Shown here: positions 9,602 to 19,096 of the stretch, piece by piece
How positions within the stretch are numbered: the stretch's first letter is position 1
Layout of the letters: every line of letters begins with the position of its first letter
Assembly: GCF_000485595.1 (NCBI RefSeq)
Contig: NW_014577756.1
Location: 111,493-132,030, forward strand
Direction: 5' to 3'
Length of the DNA stretch: 20,538 bases
From: Priapulus caudatus
Lineage: Eukaryota; Priapulida; Priapulimorpha; Priapulimorphida; Priapulidae
Notes under the pieces: generated by a model
Told to the model about the DNA's origin: nothing
What the model saw: the letters and a program-made list of their open reading frames with translations, nothing else
Databases searched by the model: none
Program-made: the position numbers and the translations under genes

Positions 9602-10513
9602 TGAGCGATGTTCTACGCCTGTACCCCCTGTGAGTCGTTATATGCAGTATGGGCCCGCGGCGTCTCCGTTTTTATTTTCAACGAGTGAACTGCGCGAAGC
9701 CATGACTTGGCAATTCTGCGCTGGCCCGTTGGTACACGCGGGCGTAACAGACGGCGAACGCGCCTCCTCGCCCCCATCCTGCTCGTCAGCCGCGTGCTCG
9801 GCACGGTCGCCGAAGCAGTATAAAAGTCCTCGATTATTGATCGACTGTGGATCCCTTTTGCATATGTCCTACCCCCCAGCCCGCGCCAAGTGATCCTGGA
9901 AACGTAACGCCGTATTATGAAAACTTGTGTGTTTCGGAATAACAGTTTCGAGCCACCACGGTAAACAGAAGGATTCGCTATTAGTATATGATAATAGGGC
10001 GGGCGCCCGGGTCCAGGAAACATACCCACACGGGGGCCCGCCCAGTGTGAGAGCGGCAAACGGGCCTGAAGGACGGGGCAAAATCGGCTATTATTAAAAT
10101 ACTAAATACGGCCAGCCCTTTATATAATGATAGACTATACACTAATGAATAATAATGAATGAATGATTGAACAGCATAGGACGAAAATAGAATATAGTTA
10201 TATTGTGACCCGGCTGAACTTTAGCAGCGATTGAAACAGAGACATAGCCGCGTGGTGTGCTTGAATTAGTATGGCGTAGCAATTGCACGGACGATAGTTT
10301 GATAGCATGTCATCGCGACGGAGGTTGTAAAGCTTTTGATGGTCTCGCACAAGCTGTTCTTGCAGGACGAACGTCAAGAATGTAGATGTGATGTATAGAT
10401 ACAGCGGCGCGGCTCAGGTCCATGCCGTTAGGCTGGTCAGAATCTGTCCTGTTTTCAGGCCATACACAGATACACCGGCACCACGAGCACAGCCACACAG
10501 CAGCACAGAGCAG
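9602..10513. other. Sequence left of the assembly gap, no gene recognised
   Basis: Contains overlapping open frames on both strands (up to 148 codons at 9613-10059, minus strand) without recognisable domains. The composition has the same G/C-rich noise seen in repeat copy 1, so frames here may be artefacts. Confidence 0.5.
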
Positions 10514-10538
10514 NNNNNNNNNNNNNNNNNNNNNNNNN
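10514..10538. other. Assembly gap, 25 N
   Basis: Exactly 25 N. A fixed 25-base gap is a convention of some gap-filling software for an unresolved or overfilled gap, so its true length is probably unknown. Confidence 0.97.
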
Positions 10539-12500
10539 CCTGCATTAATTGCGTTTATGCAGGGCCTGGCAGCTCTCTGTGCAATTTGCAGCCTGTACGG
10601 CCCTTATTGCGTACGCCGCCTGTAACGCATGGATGAGTGGTTACCGTAGATTTCGCTTCTGGCAAATAGTTGGCGCCTGTTGTATCACGTAATCGATGTG
10701 AGCTTTCCATTTCTTAATCTGACTTCTGAAGACACTGTAAACGTACGCGCATTCTCGTCGGGCAACTTTCATAACCTTCGATCCACCGACATTCTTTTGA
10801 GAAGTGCCACGCGAGGTTCCTGATACACTTCGCCGGCTTGTGCATTCCACCATGGTTGTTCGGCGCAGCCGCGTGTATCGTACAAGCGCTTGCACGTGGT
10901 AAACATTTGGGATACAACAGGCGGTCTTTTCACGTAGAACTCCCCCTCCACCTCCACCACGATTACGTCTGTTCACGCAGTTATGACGTTAGGCGGGGCC
11001 CGGCCGGGCGGCTCTTCGGGGGCGGTGCTGCAGCGGTTTGTCGCGGCTGGGGCGCCGCGCCGGAGGGGCGCGGCGGGCGGCGCGGCGGGGCCGTCGGGCT
11101 GCGAAGGCGGCGGGGGGGGCGGTCGGCCGGGCCGGATAGATTGTAGCGCTGTCTGTCGCTATGTCGGCACTTTGTTTAGTTACCTAGGTGCTGAGGGATC
11201 TAGCACTTACTGTGTAGTCCGTTAGCCGACGCAGACCCCAGTATAGGGGCGTATTTTAAACTCCGCTTACACCCGCCTCAGATTTAGCCAGGCTGCGGAC
11301 CCTTACTGTTTACGTACCGTGGCTGGGGGCTGCATCTGCGAGCTAGCAGTCAGGCTTATCAGGTGCATAGATTGAGCTCTAGTTGTCAGTTAGTATGAGT
11401 TATAGCCCGTCAGGCTCGCGGGCGGCGGGCTCTGAGCAGCGCGTGTCGATTAGAGCTGCCGTCAGGGCTTGTAACTGCATGGAAGCGGCGGCTGGGGAGG
11501 GCGGCGGCGTGTCAGCTCGGAAATTAGGCAACTTGCAACTCCTGTTACCACCTTGATGAGCCGTTGGTCCCCATGAAAAAAGGGATCGGCAAAACGCAAA
11601 CGTTATCTTCTTGCGGGCTTAGTTACATTCTTTATGGTTGGAGGCACCGTCACATGGACATCTCACCTATCTTTTTTGAACACTGTTCAAACTTCACGAT
11701 TGTGTAAAATTTTTTGTGCGTCTTTTTATTCCACAAATTTAACACTACTGGGCACCTAGCTGGCATTTTCATTCTTGAAAAACGCGAAGTGGGCCGCGAA
11801 GCGGCGTCTGGGTTGTGCCGGCTCGTATGCGGCAGCGTGACTGTCCCGGTTCATTCGATATATTATATACATGCCCATACGTTGCCACCTCGATGTTCGG
11901 GGTCGCTTTAAGAGGCTCTGACGGTACTGCTAGTATCGTCCAGTAGGTGCGCTTCGGTCTGGGTACAAAGTCTCTTGCAGGAGTATGTGTTTGGCCTCAT
12001 CATTTCGGTGGCTCGCGTGTCCTGTGTGGTGCCGCGGCGGTCCTTGATTTTATTTCTCTTCGGCTTGTGTGTGCTGCGCGGCGTCGCGTTGTTTTGGTGT
12101 TTGTGGGCGTCCCCCACTGCGTGGGTGTTGGCCCGCGGGGTCATTAGCGCTGAGTCTAATCCATCTTTGGTAGTACAAAGAGTTACGTTTTGTCGCTCGT
12201 TCTCCCATGATGCACCACAGATTCGGCGCCCCCCCCCGCCGCAGCAGGAAGCCGTATAACCCAATCTGCTTGGCTTCGGCACATCTAGGATACACCGTAC
12301 CACGATACCAGTGGCCCGTGGAGCCAGGATTTTTAACAGGGGTCTCCCGCCAAAAATGGCGAACGGTGCTAATTAGTGGACCTGACTTAATATTTTGGGA
12401 TCGTGGGTCTCGCCGCGTACCGCGGGCCTGCCACACCTATTGCTCCCCGCCCTCTCAGCTCCTGCAATCTTTTTTTCGCGTGCGAACCCGCCGGTAAAAG
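10539..12500. other. GC-noisy sequence right of the gap, no gene recognised
   Basis: G/C-dense bursts (10995-11140, 11415-11430, 11485-11510) alternate with ordinary sequence. Many medium-length overlapping frames occur on both strands (for example 10641-10976, 11908-12303 and 12050-12436, all minus strand). None shows a domain, a splice pattern or conserved motifs that I recognise. Confidence 0.5.
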
Positions 12501-14870
12501 TTGACATTTGCGTGTTTGTCTGTTTCTACTGCTCGCTAGATATGTAACTTGCTTCTTTGAAGTTGGCTATATCAGGTTATTTGGGGAGCTGTGAACACAG
12601 CGCGGAGTGGGGTGGGGGGTCCCTCCCCCAGAAAAGTGTGTGAATGTTGATCGCAGGGAGGATGTGTCAATTTGAGGCACTTTTGAGTACATGTACAGCC
12701 TTCATTCTGATTACGCTAATTCTTCTTTTGTAGAACAATTTCTTTTTATTTTATTTTTACTTCTCGGATCAAAAGGGTGGGCCATGGCCCCCATTGGCCC
12801 CGTCCCAAACTACGGCCACTAATGATAACTATGTTACCACGACTGTGTATAATATCAGTTATTATTATATCAGCGAGTGATAGTACATACGACATTTCAT
12901 AATAGTACATAGCTTGGTAATGATCATTGAACTGAGTTATAGTGAGTTACATAGAATGTGAGCTAGGGCCTATTATCCTCACTAATAAATCGAGAAAACT
13001 GGAATAAGAGTGTGAAACTTGCGGTCTACCTATTTAGACAGCGAAAGCCCAGTTTCCTCATGGCCAGCATGAGCCATTATGAGCACTAAGTATCAAATAG
13101 TATGTTACGACAGCTGGGTTTAGTGTTTACCATTTTGTGCGATTATGTATTTTGAGTATTGTTATCGTGCAAAAAGCCAGCGCGAGGTGTCATAGATTGG
13201 TGCAAGCAAATAATCGGTTTTCGCGTTTTTTTAAAGCAGAGTGTTTCAACAGTTGTCTTCCTGGCCATTTTCGCATTGTTTTTACCGACACTTACAGGAC
13301 ACTTACTAGAATTTTCTTTGCCTGTCACGGTAACTATGAAAATAAGAAACATCTTGATTGCGTATTTTAAGTTGATTATTGACGGGGATGCGATTTTAGT
13401 GCATATTTGTGCTTAACTGTGACGCGGAAAATTTTGCTTTCACCACTTATGGTAAATTGATAAATATCCCAAAATACCATTTATCGTTAATAAATTCAAA
13501 AGTGGGTTGTCACAATAAATTAGGTACTGGAGGAAATTTCTATTTGAAATTTGCTTGCGCTGGAGGCATAGAGATACGACATAGTACGATCATCTAGTAA
13601 ATAAAAACGTGTGATTGGTTCAATTCATTAGGGCAATAAACAATGGTTTACCCTTTTATTCTTTTAGAGCATACCAATGCAAAAATTTGATGGGTAGTTG
13701 GTATCACTTAATCACGTTTTCGATTTTTTAGCAAATTTCTTGACTGGAGCAGAGTAGCCGTACTAAATAGGTCCACGGAACATTATAAATGAAAGTTGTA
13801 AGTAAGCACCAATAATAGTGCCAATTACGCAACGGTGTGATTCCCATTTTAAGGAACCAGTGTCCCGTACTATGGGTCCGGTCACCGGTAAAAAGTAAGG
13901 TTAACCATTTTGCTGTCCCTGTCTGTCATTTTTTCGTACTGGTGAATACAGGCGATCGGGTCGGCACGTGCCACAATGTGGTGTAGTCGTTGCACTAAAT
14001 TATTCTACTGAGTTTTTCGGTTTACGTGCAGCAGTAATATCAGAGTTCATGCCCATTGATGAAGTTCGTTTTGTCTGAGCCATATGCGTAACAGCAGTAT
14101 GTTCAAGTGAGAACTATTTGTTATATGTTAAAGGCAATACTAGGCCCATGTAGATTATGCATGTTAACGCGATGGCAGATGTAGGAGAAACTGGCCCTTG
14201 TGTTGTATCACCTTGCTGGGGATACTAAGAAATGGTCTAATTGAAATCGCAGGTCAGGAGGCGATCAGTTGTTTTACAAGTATATCGAAAAGCCTGGCGT
14301 GCGGCCGTCTGCCCGCGCGCTTGTGTACAGAGTTATAGCTACTTGCACCCGGACAGGTTTCGCACGGCAGTCCGCGCTGTACGCAAGATAGCTATCATCA
14401 GTGATTAGTAAACACGCAACTGCTCGCGTGTCGATAAGGTACATTTTTGTGCATGGGCCTGCTTCCATGTGGAGGTCCTGATTAGTAGTGTCACTGTTTT
14501 ACTCCAGTTTTCGCATGCTGTTTAAGTCCAGTGAGGCCGTGGTTATTCCGCTGAACACCTCCATTTCACTCTGGGTCCAAAAAACAGTACAGGCGCACAA
14601 ATGTTTACATCAATTGCTTGACTCTGGACTGGAGATGACATTACGGCATCGTAAATGATATCAAAAACCGATTTCAAGTCATTGCTTGTTGTCATATATA
14701 TGGGATACTTGTCCATTTAGTTATATTACGACTGGCAGAAGAGGAGACTCTGACAGTTATGTTCGTTATATGTCATTGACATTGTAGTTCCCTTTCTTTG
14801 TCTTCAGCGTGTTCGCTTACACTTTTCTAGCTGATATAAAATTCATTCCAGGAAACGCAGTTGCTTCTTA
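12501..14870. other. Unannotated AT-rich stretch
   Basis: Ordinary non-repetitive composition with only short frames. A small palindrome GGGCCATGGCCC is at about 12780, and a GGGGGTCCCTCCCCC-type hairpin is near 12615. I recognise no gene, RNA or transposon here. Confidence 0.5.
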
Positions 14871-15660
14871 ATGTGACAGCAACAGCGCTTCCTGCCTCGC
14901 TATGGTAATAGTTGCCTGGCCCATTCTGAGATGTGAAATACAGACGGGAAGGACACACTCGACGGGTATCGCCATCCGCCACATTGAATGTTCATTTGCA
15001 CGTGTCGCACAATACCCGAAGGACCGTCCGTGCTGAAAGCGTCCAAAACTCTGTGAGCGCCCGATCGACAGATGGCGTGGAAACTCGAGAAGTGGAAAAC
15101 ACCTTCGGTGCGACCTGGTCGGCGAAGCATTTGCGTGTGGAGTCGGAAGATCGACGGAACAATTCGGCACGCTCGCAGTACTCAGGTGCCTGCGAGCCGA
15201 CGCTCTATCCGAACCGGTCATCCTCAAAATCAGAACCTTCCATCAGGGCCAAATCCACGAGGAGGTTCTAGCGGATACATCGCCTGCGCGTTTACCGTCA
15301 TCCCCGTCGCACCGGCGTCCTTACGTGCCGAGTGCGATAGGCATGCAACAGGGCGCAGACCGAGCTTTCCGCCGCAATTCGCGGGCGTGCGTTGCGGTGG
15401 CCAAAGCGTGAACGTGTGGCTTTAGAAGTAATGTACGTGTGACTGCGGTAATCGGACCATCGGACGACTACACAGACGAGATGCTTCGTGAAGTCCTCTC
15501 TGCCGGCATCACTGACATAGACATGACGCCGTGAGCGCGTCTCGCGCTGGGATATTCAAAGAAGCTCTGTGAACGATCCCGTCATTGCCGCTTCGGTTCG
15601 AGCAGCAAGAACGGAGCGGACGCGGGGCCGGTGGGGAGCTCGGCGAGCCGCGCGCCGCAT
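14871..15660. other. CpG-rich block, unassigned
   Basis: Composition shifts abruptly to CpG-dense. Overlapping long frames occur on both strands: 14868-15227 minus (119 codons), 14933-15271 plus (112) and 15072-15425 plus (117). I recognise no domain in any of them. It could be a decayed transposon coding region or an undetected exon cluster. Confidence 0.4.
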
Positions 15661-15880
15661 AAACAACACACACAACAACACAACCCACACACACAACACA
15701 CACACACACACACACAACACACACACGACACACACACACACACACACACACACCATACACAAACACATACACTACACGCACACACAGACACACACATACA
15801 CTACACGGACACACAGACACACACACCCAACACGCACGCACGCACACACACACACCACACACACAAACGCGCGCGCGCAC

Positions 15881-15911
<31 letters not shown>

Positions 15912-16144
15912 AAACGCGCGCGCGCCACACACACACACGCGCGCGCGCGAATAAACACACACAACACACACAACAACCCACCACACACACCCACGCATAA
16001 ACACACATACACACGCGCGCGCGCATAAACAACACACATCACGCAATACACAAACACATACACTACACAGCGCAATAGACACACACAGCACATACACACA
16101 CAATACACTACACGCCACACGCACACCACACACACACACACACA

Positions 16145-16187
<43 letters not shown>

Positions 16188-16254
16188 CACACACCACAAC
16201 ACACACACACACACCATACACACAAAAACCGCGCGCGCGCGTGCGCATAACACA
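15661..16254. repeat. Long (CA)n array interrupted by (CG)n blocks
   Basis: About 590 bp of CACACA with AACA, CATACA and CACG interruptions and several GCGCGCGC stretches (near 15870, 15915, 15940, 16013 and 16230). Almost all of it alternates purine and pyrimidine. The apparent CVCV-rich and HTHT-rich proteins up to 248 residues are translations of the repeat. Confidence 0.95.
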
Positions 16255-16465
16255 CTAACTAAAAAAATAAGATAGCTTGTAAGATATTATTAGAATCAGT
16301 CTGAACGTTGTACGTTTTACGTTTACGGTTGAAATCTGACCTGCGACATCAGGAGTTTCTTGACAGCGGGTGATTTTGCGGGCGGTATTTGTCGATTGCT
16401 ATATCTCGCGTGTCAATGATGCCTTTCTTTTGGTGGCATTAGCTGGGCATTTGCCGTGGGAAGTT

Positions 16466-16631
16466 TGACTTATGTTATAACGAAATGCACTCTATTTAAG
16501 AAAACAATGTAAAAACAATGTATAACATTTTTTGTTAGATTAGATGGAGCGACTCAGAAAATCTTAGATGGAGCGCCTTTGGTTATACATTGTTTTTTTA
16601 CATTTCCATTGTGTTTTCGTGTTGTGACGTT
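16466..16631. mobile_element. Short hairpin repeat, copy 1
   Basis: ACAATGTAAAAACAATGTAT on the left pairs with ATACATTGTTTTTTTACATT on the right (about 16503-16611), enclosing a TAGATGGAGC motif that is itself repeated. The whole block recurs at 17471-17610. Size and structure suit a very small MITE. Shared sequence ends abruptly at GTTGTGACGT in both copies. Confidence 0.65.
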
Positions 16632-16800
16632 GCACCGCGCTTGGTGCAAAAATTTCGCACATATTTTTATGTTTTTGAACGTGAATGTAAAAAAATGAAA
16701 ACTGTGAAGAAGAAAATAGCCATGCAAACGTCATGATCTGTAAAATGCTTCCGACCAAGTTTGGAGAGGCACTCCGTTATAGGAAGGAACGTATAGCCGG

Positions 16801-16955
16801 ACACACACACACGACACACACACACACACACCACACACACATCACACCACACATACAGCACACACACCCACAACACACACACACACGCACACACGACACA
16901 CTCACACACACACACACCACACCACACACACACACACGAACAATAACCACAAACA
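16801..16955. repeat. (CA)n microsatellite, second array
   Basis: About 155 bp of CACACA with single-base interruptions, directly left of the Harbinger-like element. It resembles the array at 15661-16254 without its CG blocks. Confidence 0.95.
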
Positions 16956-17077
16956 CACTAACCGACCCCAATTGTATTATAAGATTACATTAGCCGCAGT
17001 ACACACCGGAGCGAAGGAATCGGGTCGAAAAACGACCCGTAGTGAGAAACGACACGGAGCGTCGTTGAAGAGAGCGT

Positions 17078-17380
17078 TCACACGACGCTATGCGAGCTGT
17101 GAGCTGAGAAAAAAATACAATACGTTGTGCGCGCTCTTCCCGATCTGTTGTTGTTATCAACAACTTTCTTGTACGTGTTTCTTAATCTCTTGAGGCGATT
17201 ACTCACTTGCAGAATAGATTTTATGATCCCTCGCATTGCCAGTTTTTCTACGATGTCTTGATAGACTACTCGATTTCTCGATGTCCCCGTTAGTTGTTCC
17301 TGAATAAAATCAGTTTTCCAGATCTCCAAAAGAGCGACGTTCTCCTCGTGTAACCATAGTTCTGCTCTTTGTTTGGCCAT
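17078..17380 (-). CDS. Myb/SANT-like (trihelix-type) DNA-binding protein of a transposon
   Basis: A 100-codon frame starting MAKQRAELWLHEENVALLEI. It follows the trihelix/Myb_DNA-bind_4 pattern: tryptophans at residues 9 and 22, LLEIW, an IQEQL-G-RN segment near 26-36, VYQDIVEKLAMRGI, then a recognition-helix region QVSNRLKRLRNTYKKV near 58-74 and NNNRSGRAR. In PIF/Harbinger transposons such a protein binds transposon ends and assists the transposase. The frame runs almost to the left terminal inverted repeat, and its last 15 or so residues look unrelated to the family, so the C-terminal part is probably lost. The transposase gene is absent. A host trihelix gene is a less likely alternative because of the enclosing terminal repeats. 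Confidence 0.7.
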   Translation of the reverse strand: MAKQRAELWLHEENVALLEIWKTDFIQEQLTGTSRNRVVYQDIVEKLAMRGIIKSILQVSNRLKRLRNTYKKVVDNNNRSGRARTTYCIFFSAHSSHSVV

Positions 17381-17470
17381 TTATATATTTATACTAGTAT
17401 ATTAGTAAAAATACTGAAATGTGTAGATCGAAACTGTTGTTATTGTACAATGCCCGTTAGGGTGGTCAGA

Positions 17471-17610
17471 ACTTTGACTAACAAAATGCTCTACCTTTAA
17501 GAAACATTGTAAAAACAATGTATAAAATTTCTCTGATTAGATTTAGATGGAGCCCCTTTGGTTATACATTGTTTTTTTTACATTGCCATTGTGTTTTCGT
17601 GTTGTGACGT
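17471..17610. mobile_element. Short hairpin repeat, copy 2
   Basis: Matches 16466-16631 from TTTGACT to GTTGTGACGT with scattered changes and a shorter centre. It forms the same CATTGTAAAAACAATGTAT hairpin. This copy lies inside the Harbinger-like element between the Myb gene start and the right terminal repeat. Confidence 0.65.
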
Positions 17611-17939
17611 ACTAATTCCAACCCGAGTCGCGCGTTCACACGGCAAAAATGAACCAGGACAAGAGTCGTTTTCGTACCGAGAAAACGTCCGTGTGAACGC
17701 TCGTCCCTGGACGCATTTGACACGGGTCGTTTTCGACCCGAGTTCCTTCGCTCCGTGTGAACGCGGCTATTACACCAAATAGATAAGATTAGAAGTTATC
17801 TATTTATCGAATCCTATTTTTCTAGAATTTTAAGGTTCAACATTTTTGATTCTACATATATATAAAATCGTCATTTAATATTTAAATGGATTTTAGTTCA
17901 ATTATGTGCATATTATATGAGTATATCGTTGCGTTATAG

Positions 17940-18110
17940 CTTCCCCTGTGGCTGAGGACTCGCCTTCCGAAACCGTGAGGGCGCCACCCGCTCAGGAGGC
18001 GAATTTAATTCCTGAATCTCCAGCATCTCCGACCATACAGCCGGTGCTACCAAGATCAGCCTCCTCTCCTGCTCTGCTGTCGCATCCCGAGATCGCACCT
18101 CCAAATCCAG
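17940..18110 (+). CDS. Candidate exon A: Pro/Ser-rich segment of an unrecognised membrane protein
   Basis: Starts after TTATAG and ends at CCAG before GTAATC. It is 171 nt with 2 and 1 leftover bases, joining in frame to the exon at 18355. It encodes SPVAEDSPSETVRAPPAQEA and continues as a low-complexity Pro/Ser/Ala/Glu region, probably disordered and cytosolic or extracellular. No in-frame start is visible upstream (a stop lies at 17918-17920), so the 5' part of the gene must lie elsewhere. The acceptor has a poor pyrimidine tract. The minus-strand frame over the same bases is taken as its shadow. Confidence 0.5.
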
Positions 18111-18354
18111 GTAATCCTCACACCCGCCGTCGTTTAGAACTTTTACATTTGTAGGTATATTATAATATTTGTATATAAATGTGTAGGTAAATACAAGCGC
18201 ACAAATAAAATATGCGGCTAGATAACTACGAAGCATAAATATACAAAAAATATGACGAGCACGCGTTTTCATGAGTTTGTGTGCCGCCGGTAGTGGTGGC
18301 GTCCAGAAATTGGGCCATGAAGATATTACATTAGACCACTTCTGTTTGTTTCAG

Positions 18355-18518
18355 CTGCCCAGCGTTACAAGGAGGTTGGCTTCCGTAACTATGTGATGGT
18401 GGCTGCTGTCGTGTTCCTAGCTGTTGTTATGACGTGCGTTATCTGGGACAGCGCTCGTAGCGGAACACCACGTGAGATAGAATGGTTCGCGATTTCCTGG
18501 ATGGACGTGAAAAAAATA
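18355..18518 (+). CDS. Candidate exon B: single transmembrane segment
   Basis: A good acceptor TTTGTTTCAG and donor GTGAGT bound 164 nt. Joined to the previous exon it reads AAQRYKEVGFRNYVMVAAVV and on through FLAVVMTCVIWDSARSG to WMDVKKI. Residues YVMVAAVVFLAVVMTCVIW form one hydrophobic helix of about 19 residues. A basic KEVGFR segment precedes it and a mixed 35-residue tail follows. By the positive-inside rule the N-terminal side would be cytosolic. I do not recognise the family. Confidence 0.6.
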
Positions 18519-18531
18519 GTGAGTTCGATTA

Positions 18532-18700
18532 AAAGTAGACTCGATTAGGATTCGATTAGGATTAGGATTTCGTTTAGGATTAGGATTTCGTTTAGGATTA
18601 AATTTAGATACAAAATAGGTTCGATTTAGGGCTATGGCTATGATTAATGTTACAGGTAGGGTTAGGATTAGGGTTAGGGTTAGGGTTAGCTTTAGGGTAG
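18532..18700 (+). repeat. Degenerate TTAGGA / TTAGGG repeats
   Basis: The first half repeats GATTAGGATTTCGTTTAGGA-like units. The second half (18655-18689) becomes near-perfect TTAGGG in four or more units. This is an interstitial telomere-like tract lying between candidate exons B and C. Confidence 0.85.
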
Positions 18701-18707
18701 ATGGTAG

Positions 18708-18743
18708 GATAACGAGGCGGCAGAGCATACGGACAAAAATTGA
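18708..18743 (+). CDS. Possible terminal exon C
   Basis: Following the acceptor GATGGTAG in phase 0, as required by exon B, the frame reads DNEAAEHTDKN then TGA. The exon is tiny and the acceptor weak. In another frame the same bases read KIDELKARNRRNKSGEKV up to a good donor GTAAGT at about 18790, but that frame does not fit the phase of exon B. Confidence 0.3.
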   Translation, partial: DNEAAEHTDKN

Positions 18744-19062
18744 TGAACTTAAAGCGAGAAATCGCCGGAACAAGAGCGGGGAGAAAGTTGTAAGTAAGCT
18801 ATAAGTAAACAATTCATAATTTGTCATTACTATAATCTGTAATGCATTTCTGTCTTTGTTTACAGGTGATGTCTTAAGCATATGACGTAATGTCATGTTC
18901 GTGACTCTGTGGAATTCTGAGTGCACTGGCCATCTACATCTAACTTCCTCAATAATAACTGTCGATCCGGTATCTTTTCTCTGTCGGATAAAGTTCATCA
19001 TATAAAGTTCCGCCTGCAATATAGGCCTATGCCGCTGCCAAATGCAGAGTGGTATAGGCTCT
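18744..19062. other. 3' flank of the candidate membrane-protein gene
   Basis: Contains a donor-like GTAAGT at about 18790 and an acceptor-like TTTACAG at about 18860, but no further exon that I can support. Nothing else is recognisable. Confidence 0.4.
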
Positions 19063-19095
19063 GGGGGGGGGGGGACCCTAACCCTAACCCTAACC
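19063..19095 (-). repeat. G12 run followed by CCCTAA repeats
   Basis: Twelve consecutive G, then ACCCTAACCCTAACCCTAACC. This telomere-like tract abuts the start of dispersed repeat copy 2, just as a degenerate CCCTAA tract abuts copy 1. Confidence 0.9.
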
Positions 19096-19096
19096 T

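Larger units (their letters stand above)
16992..17768. mobile_element. Harbinger-like element retaining only a Myb-like gene
   Basis: Terminal inverted repeats of about 50 bp. The left end is AGCCGCAGTACACACCGGAG; the right end read inward is AGCCGCGTTCACACGGAGCG; both continue with GAAGGAA and CGGGTCGAAAA-CGACCCG. Each arm contains its own palindrome (17021-17039 and 17723-17740). A perfect 3-bp repeat ATT flanks the ends. Subterminal CGTTCACACG motifs recur in both orientations. The interior carries a minus-strand Myb/SANT-like frame and a copy of the short hairpin repeat, but no DDE transposase. Myb-type partner proteins are typical of PIF/Harbinger; ATT is not the canonical TWA target, so the superfamily call is probable, not certain. 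Confidence 0.75.

Noticed and set aside
9391-9633. 80-codon Arg/Glu-rich frame
   Set aside because: Pure product of the GA-rich purine tract.
9613-10059. 148-codon minus-strand frame
   Set aside because: No recognisable motif, overlaps other frames of similar length, and lies in sequence suspected of G/C insertion errors.
10539-10565. CCTGCATTAA and TTTATGCAGG hairpin next to the gap, considered as a sequencing adapter
   Set aside because: It does not match a hairpin adapter that I know and is too short to interpret.
15509-16255. 248-codon and several other long frames rich in Cys-Val or His-Thr
   Set aside because: They translate the CA/CG microsatellite in several frames and on both strands; not genes.
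17934-18272. 112-codon minus-strand frame with an N-terminal hydrophobic stretch
   Set aside because: It is antisense to plus-strand exon A, which has splice sites in matching phase with exon B. The minus-strand frame has no supporting structure.
18620-18640. GGTTCGATT resembling a tRNA B box
   Set aside because: No A box, no cloverleaf arms, and it lies inside degenerate TTAGGA repeats.
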